From contig CP137668.1 in NCBI GenBank assembly GCA_037976565.1, positions 20,419,804-20,483,803 of the forward strand: 64,000 bases of DNA, in the 5' to 3' direction. This document shows positions 59,166-64,000 of the stretch, piece by piece. Under the pieces are notes generated by a model. That model had not been told where the DNA came from. It ran no database searches and saw nothing but the letters and a program-made list of their open reading frames with translations. This DNA comes from Mesocentrotus franciscanus. Its lineage: Eukaryota; Echinodermata; Echinoidea; Camarodonta; Strongylocentrotidae. The translations under genes were made by a program, and so were the position numbers. How positions within the stretch are numbered: the first letter of the stretch is position 1; every line of letters begins with the position of its first letter.

Positions 59166-60010
59166 AACCGTTGCTGAGATAACATTTTCAGGAAGACTGT
59201 TCCACAAATCCACAACTCTGTTGCTAAAGAAATGCTTCCCATCAAGCCGAGAGTACTGAGATAACATTTTCAGGAAGAGTGGAAGACTGTTCCACACATC
59301 CACAACTCTGTTGCTAAAGAAATGCTTCCCATCAAGCCGAGAGTACTATTTGTCTAGTTTCATTTTGTTACCTCTTGACCTCCTCTGTGCCAAATAAAAA
59401 ACTTTATGTTGTGTATCATATACTCCTGTTAAATACTAAAAAACATCAATCATATCGCCTCTCCTTCTTTGGTAATTTGAGTTTAGTGAGACGTTCCTGA
59501 TAAAGACATATTTCTAATTCCTGGAATCATTTATGTTGCCTGCCTCTGCACACTCTCCAACTTCCTCTGCTCACCTAGTTTATATGGCAACCATGCTGCC
59601 TGACCATATTCTATAATGGGTCTAATAAGACCCTTAAACAAAAACAGCATTGTATCTGCATCAAGATTCACAAATGTCCTAACAATTTCTAAAAGTCTAC
59701 TAGCTTTCAAGGCTGCTTGGGAGGCTTGATCTTTGAAAGAAAATTTTGAGTGTAATAGAACCCCTGAATCCTTCTCAGCATGGACCTTATTAAGAGCTAC
59801 TGTGCATGATTTTCTCTTCATGTGATATTCAGTTTGCATATTTGTATATTGTTTCCCAAGCCTTAGAACAGTGCACTTGTCAGGATGAAAATGAAGCTGC
59901 CATTTTGCAGCCAATTCTTCCATTTTTGATTGATCACTTTGAAGTTGCACAACAGAATCTCTCGTATAAGAACTTACATACAATTTTGTATCGTCTGCGA
60001 ACATTATAAT
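59166..60010 (-). pseudogene. CR1/L2-like LINE reverse transcriptase C-terminal fragment
   Basis: Minus-strand frame from 60004 begins MFADDTKLYVSSYTRDSVVQ, then AAKWQLHFHPDKCTVLRLGK, GLIRPIIEYGQAAWLPYKLG and LESVQRQAT. After a frame change it continues RRRGDMIDVF, then HFFSNRVVDVWNSLP twice. FADD, the PDKC.VLRLG block, the RP.IEYG.AAW block and the FFSNRV..WN.LP end are standard for CR1/L2-type elements. The N-terminal RT and start are missing. Confidence 0.85.
59175..59346 (-). repeat. 82-bp tandem duplication in the LINE C-terminus
   Basis: TGAGATAACATTTTCAGGAA through AGCCGAGAGTAC occurs at about 59175-59256 and again at 59257-59346. The second copy has 8 extra bases (GTGGAAGA). It duplicates the HFFSNRVVD.WNSLP coding block. 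Confidence 0.9.
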
Positions 60011-60900
60011 ATTTGACTAAACTATATCTGGGAGATCCTTAACAAACATTTAGTTGGAAAGACCTTTCAAATCAATAACAAAACCTTTACTTTTCATTGA
60101 GGAAAAATCATAGCTGAAAAGATATAAATTATATTTGGTGAAAAATATATAACGGGGAACAATTGTAAATTTGTAACTAATTCATTTAGAAATACTAAAA
60201 TATAGCAGTTAACAAAGTAATTTCATTTATGAGAAGCCTTCACCCCAGAAGAGCACAAACTTATTTATACAATTTGCGTTCTGGCAATATTAGTACAAAG
60301 GATAATAGCAGGTGAATGAAATGCTTCATCACCACACATACCTGAGAAGGAAGCATCCATACATTTTGATACATTTACTTGATAAACGACTTCACATACA
60401 TGTATATAGTACGTCACGCTATCAAGAAAATGGCGATGCCCATGTCGTGCTGAAAAACTGTACATTATTCTTGCTTAATTATACCTCTCTAATACACTTA
60501 GATAGGAAAATCTTGTAGATTAATATAATAAATCTCTCAGAATATGTAAATTTATTTTGGGGGCTGAGGTTTCCTTTAAGCTAGGGCTTCACTTAACACT
60601 TTGATTTAGAAAAAAAATGATGATTGGAAAGAAAATACATCTAATTTTCATACACTATAAAAATAACATTGAAAATCGTTGTAAAACATTAAAAAAAAGG
60701 ATCATGCTTTCACTTTTCAGCTACCGGTGATCCTTCTGTTTTCTTGAAGCTACTGCGCGTGATGAAATCGGCAATCACACACAAACTGCATTGCATAACC
60801 TATCCTCACTAACCTGTACGATGTACTTCAGTCTCTGTATAGAGGTGGTCAGTGGAGCCAGATAAAAAGACCATGAAGGAGAAAAAGAAGAAGAAGAAGA

Positions 60901-60931
<31 letters not shown>

Positions 60932-61400
60932 AGAGGAAGAGGAAGAAGAAGGGAAGAAGAACAAGATGTTCAGATTTTCTCTAGATCTATGTAAGATAGG
61001 GATTTCTTTAACATTCATGTTTGTTTTGTGTTCCATGAACTGTTGTAAAGACCTGTATATTATCATAAAGGCATAGGTTTTTATAAAGTTTAATTGTGAT
61101 AAAATCGCGTCTGTGAGCTATGTTTCCTTGAAATTGAGGGGGGGGGGATGTTTATAAATATATGCTCTAGATACTGTATTTGTTACAAATTTCAGAAATA
61201 GATTAAATGAAAATTTGCATTGCAAAATGTAGGCAAAATGTAAAGATCTTCTGATGTAAAAAAAAAATAGGTCTGATGTCTTATTTTTTGCTTGTCAGAA
61301 ATTTTAGAAATATTGTGCTACCTCTTTTGCAAAATCCTCAATTTGCCTTTAATTTAGATTTCTCCTTGATATTTTCATCATTCTCACCTTTGATCTAAGA
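60011..61400. other. Intergenic AT-rich DNA upstream of PRIM2 exons
   Basis: No coding exon was recognised. A purine tract lies at 60872-60960, including (GA)n at 60901-60926, and a G-run at 61138-61148. An N-terminal PRIM2 exon might be here or further left; I searched by eye for the family's YPH..L.FY motif and did not find it. Confidence 0.5.
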
Positions 61401-61497
61401 TATATGTAAAATTAATTCAACAGAGGAACAGATGTGCATAGAGATGTTGACCAAACTCAAACCCAAGGAGAGATGATATGTACTCGCCTTGACAAAG

Positions 61498-61709
61498 ATG
61501 GCCTTTTATATCAAGCCACCAGAGGGTTTTGGAGCACTTGAGAAGCTGAGGGTTTATGCCTTGAGACGTATGAACTTCCTTGTTGAGGTGCTGAAATGTG
61601 CTGAAGCAACTGACTTTCAGGACCTCTTGGAGAAGGGTACGACTGCTGTACACTCTGATTGTCTTATAGAAGGGTCCAGGAAAGACAGGATTTCACACTT
61701 TATATTACG
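61498..61709 (+). CDS. PRIM2 exon 1 in window
   Basis: Reads MAFYIKPPEGFGALEKLRVY, then ALRRMNFLVEVLKCAEATDF and on to DRISHFILR, with donor GTAAGT at 61710. An in-frame TGA lies at 61474. So translation either starts at ATG 61498, giving a protein about 30 residues shorter at the N-terminus than human PRIM2, or an acceptor AAAG|ATG at 61497 joins an unseen upstream exon. Confidence 0.75.
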
Positions 61710-63425
61710 GTAAGTTAAAACAAGCCTAGGCTTTAATATGGACTAGATGTTGTAAACATGAAGGCTACTTTTTAATGTAATTGTTTGTATGAAGAAATTA
61801 TGACCAGTATTTGATACTGTCATGCTGATATGAAAATAAAATAAATAATTTTTCCCTATCACACATCTTCCTCAATCAATGACCTTGTTAATTCACATTT
61901 CATTGACCCAATAAGATAGTGGACCCACCCTACAAAACACCTATGGTCATAATACTTATGAAGCTTGTTGTTGCAAAGGTCCTGTTTATTTCAGGTCCTG
62001 TTTATTTCAGGTGCCAAATTGTTTTTACACTTGTATTAATGTTTCAGGAAGCATTCAAAAATCAAATATGCAAATGAAATTAGTTAAATGTATATATTTG
62101 AACTGGAATGTAATGCATGATCATGTATGATCAACATGTGAGATACCAAACACAAGATACAATGCCTCATTTGAATTCATAGTTATGTAATTGTGTATTT
62201 TATTCCTGATAGCCTCGTATACAGTTCTGATGCAGAGCTCTCCTCTTACATGTTGAAGGCTGAGACAGAACTCTTCTGTCACAGGTTTTCCTGTATGAAC
62301 TCTGAAGAACTTGTCAAATTCTTGAAAGCCACCTATCGCTTCCTATGTAGACTTCAAAGACATCAAAAACTCCAAGAACTGGACTCTGCCTCAACTTTCC
62401 AAGGATATCGTCCAAGGCCAATCCTTTCATCCATCTCAAGGTCACATGAGGCATATTCCACTGCTGTGAGTAATCTCCTGCATGTCTTAAACTTGATCCT
62501 TGAGGCTGCAGGATCTTGGAAACTGGCAGTGAAACTGTACATGGACTACTCATTATGCGTGTTTGCTGTTCCTTTTCAACATGCCTTGTGTTTGGTGTCC
62601 TCGCGTCAGGTGATGTTGGATAGAGGCATGGCCTATGTGCCATTCTCAAACCTCCACATAGTACTTGCAGCCATGTTTGAGGATATTCTACAAGAGGGTA
62701 TCAGGGTTGCGCGTTATGTCCCTCATCATGTCTTGGAGGATTCCAGAATGAGGAGTATCTCAAGAGAGGTCCATGCAGCCTTCCTAAGAGCTCAAGCAGG
62801 ATCTAGGAGCAAGACCATCTCTGTTCAAGGTAATGCCATTTTTGTACGCTCTAGTCACACCAAAAAGACCAACAAAAAAAGTGACATTACCTTGTATAGC
62901 AAAGAATCGGTCGGTTTGGGGGTTGGTGTGGAGTCGGTTTATATTTGGTAAGATGATGTGACTATGGTGTTCGGATACAGGAATTTCATGTAAGATTACA
63001 ATGTAGCCTTAAAAATTATAAAAACTATCAAATTTACAGTTTGATATATTTTCCTAATTTTCAGGCTGCAAGCGTTTCAGTTGTTTGTAGTAAAATAGCT
63101 TGAAATTAGGTAGACTTTGGACATTTATGGATGTTTGACTATTAAAATAATAGGCACTTCACAGTTGTACAGTAATACTTGTTTCTAATCCTGATTGTAT
63201 TTAACTTGTGCCTATTTCTATCAAAGTGAAATTGTCTTAGATCAATTGCAGTGATGACTTTTAGAAATTCTTTCCAATGGTGCTTCCTCTTTGTTTCCTA
63301 ATGCAGGAGATGGGAAGGTTATCAGAGAATATGAGATAGATCATCTTCATCACTTCTTTCCTCCATGTATGAGCCATCTTCATCGCACACTAAGGAAAAA
63401 GCATCGGCTGAGGCACTTCTCAAGG
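61498..63425 (+). CDS. DNA primase large subunit, three exons, partial at 3' end
   Basis: PRIM2 (p58) pairs with PRIM1 in the polymerase alpha-primase complex and helps start RNA primers in the nucleus. Exons 61498-61709, 62213-62829 and 63307-63425 join in phase (2/1, 1/2). Recognisable blocks: FYIKPPEGF (human FYLQPPSEN), the RISHFILRLVYS block (human HISHFILRLAY), VPF..AL.LVSSRQVMLDRG then MAYVPFSNL (human VYLEDGFAYVPLKDI), and FFPPCMSHLHRTLRKKHRLR (human [20 protein letters not shown]). The Cys in FPPCM corresponds to human Cys287, the first 4Fe-4S ligand. The other three ligands lie past the window. About 316 residues are present of a family length near 500. The true N-terminus is uncertain. 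Confidence 0.85.
62213..62829 (+). CDS. PRIM2 exon 2 in window
   Basis: Acceptor TATTTTATTCCTGATAG ending at 62212; donor GTAATG at 62830. Encodes LVYSSDAELSSYMLKAETEL, a helical middle region, then VMLDRGMAYVPFSNLHIVLA and RVARYVPHHVLEDSRMRSIS. It corresponds to the N-terminal helical domain and the linker of the large subunit. It is a single long exon of 617 bp. Confidence 0.87.
63307..63425 (+). CDS. PRIM2 exon 3 in window (first Fe-S cysteine)
   Basis: Acceptor TTTCCTAATGCAG at 63294-63306; donor GTACGT at 63426. Encodes GDGKVIREYEIDHLHHFFPP, then CMSHLHRTLRKKHRLRHFSR. Cys after FPP is the first cluster ligand, and the basic LRKKHRLRH segment matches human LRENHHLRH. Sequence after 63425 does not continue the family. 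Confidence 0.87.
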
Positions 63426-64000
63426 GTACGTTCAATGCTATCAGTCCATGGCCTGATTCACAAAGGAGGTTTATTTGAATCAAAGACTTAAACCCTCCAC
63501 AATCATGATTGTGTGTGACCTCCTATCCCATGAACATACAGTATATGGTTGTTTTTTTACATTTGAATATGTTTATATCAGTCCATGGTGGAGGTGAACC
63601 ATGCTTTAGATTGCACTTTCGGGTACACATTTGGTGTGAATTTCAAGAGAGGCGAGGGCAGGTTATCCTTTCTTTGTGTGTTTATGAAACCACTCTTAAA
63701 TGCTCTGTTTCATGTTTAGATTTGATACAAAATATTTCATGTGAGTACAAAGTCACATGCATTTATCTGTTAATGTTTCAGGAAGAAAAAGGAAGGTTCC
63801 TTTTAATAGTCTAAACTTACATAGTTCACATTATCACATTATTATATTCTAGATTGGAGTGAATTTGATTGTTGGGTTGTAAAGCTATATTAATAAATGT
63901 AATTTTGCTATGTTAAATGCTGAATACTGATATGTTAAATTGTTATGTAGTCTTATTCATAGCAGAATGGGTGTTCAAGCAGTGATGAATGTTTTCACCG
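63426..64000 (+). other. Start of the next PRIM2 intron
   Basis: AT-rich sequence after the donor at 63426. Frames after possible acceptors near 63720 and 63780 do not resemble the next PRIM2 segment (human GGRMQYGLFLKGIGL), so the next exon is probably beyond the window. Confidence 0.5.

Noticed and set aside
60809..61076. Charged and Ser-rich frames near PRIM2
   Set aside because: They run through the GA/GAA microsatellite on opposite strands.
63509..63814. Continuation of PRIM2 after 63425
   Set aside because: None of the three frames resembles the next PRIM2 block; splice donor at 63426 is good, so this is intron.

Overview
The window is nuclear DNA of an animal, AT-rich and full of introns and small transposons. 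Split genes with GT-AG introns, animal gene families and typical marine-invertebrate repeats (tRNA-derived SINEs, 8-bp-TSD hAT-like MITEs, fold-back MITEs, palindromic GTACAT strings) fit an echinoderm, most likely a sea urchin. The species call is inference.

Three host genes are supported by exons whose reading phases join exactly. (1) At 1556-7892 on the + strand lie the six 3' coding exons of a La-related protein 4 (LARP4/4B) gene. Its last exon carries an apparent one-base frameshift near 7771-7774 that hides the conserved-type C-terminus. An AT-rich stretch, probably a long 3' UTR, follows. (2) At 26054-41597 on the - strand lies a complete four-exon coding region of 366 aa with a likely non-coding 5' exon near 48077. 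It begins MGSMCCCF (lipidation signal), has a long disordered and basic middle, and ends in the C-terminal half of an R-SNARE motif with no membrane anchor. I do not recognise it as a named protein, and it is the best candidate for something undescribed. (3) At 61498 to beyond the right edge on the + strand lie the first three recognisable exons of PRIM2, the large subunit of DNA primase, up to the first iron-sulphur cysteine.

LARP4 and the SNARE-like gene converge, and their 3' sides share about 18 kb (7893-26053) of AT-rich sequence with MITEs and SINE tails. A transposon-rich block at 50.1-60.0 kb separates the SNARE-like gene from PRIM2. It holds a decayed non-LTR retrotransposon interrupted by three DNA elements, two of them with exact 8-bp target duplications, and a second LINE region with its parts in abnormal order.

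Other notable structure: seven perfect AGGTCA-A-AGGTCA nuclear-receptor-type (DR1) sites in a tandem repeat inside a LARP4 intron; a 34-bp perfect palindrome; several fold-back elements; and a long GAT microsatellite just upstream of the putative 5' exon of the SNARE-like gene. No bacterial genes, CRISPR arrays, rRNA or convincing functional tRNA genes were seen.
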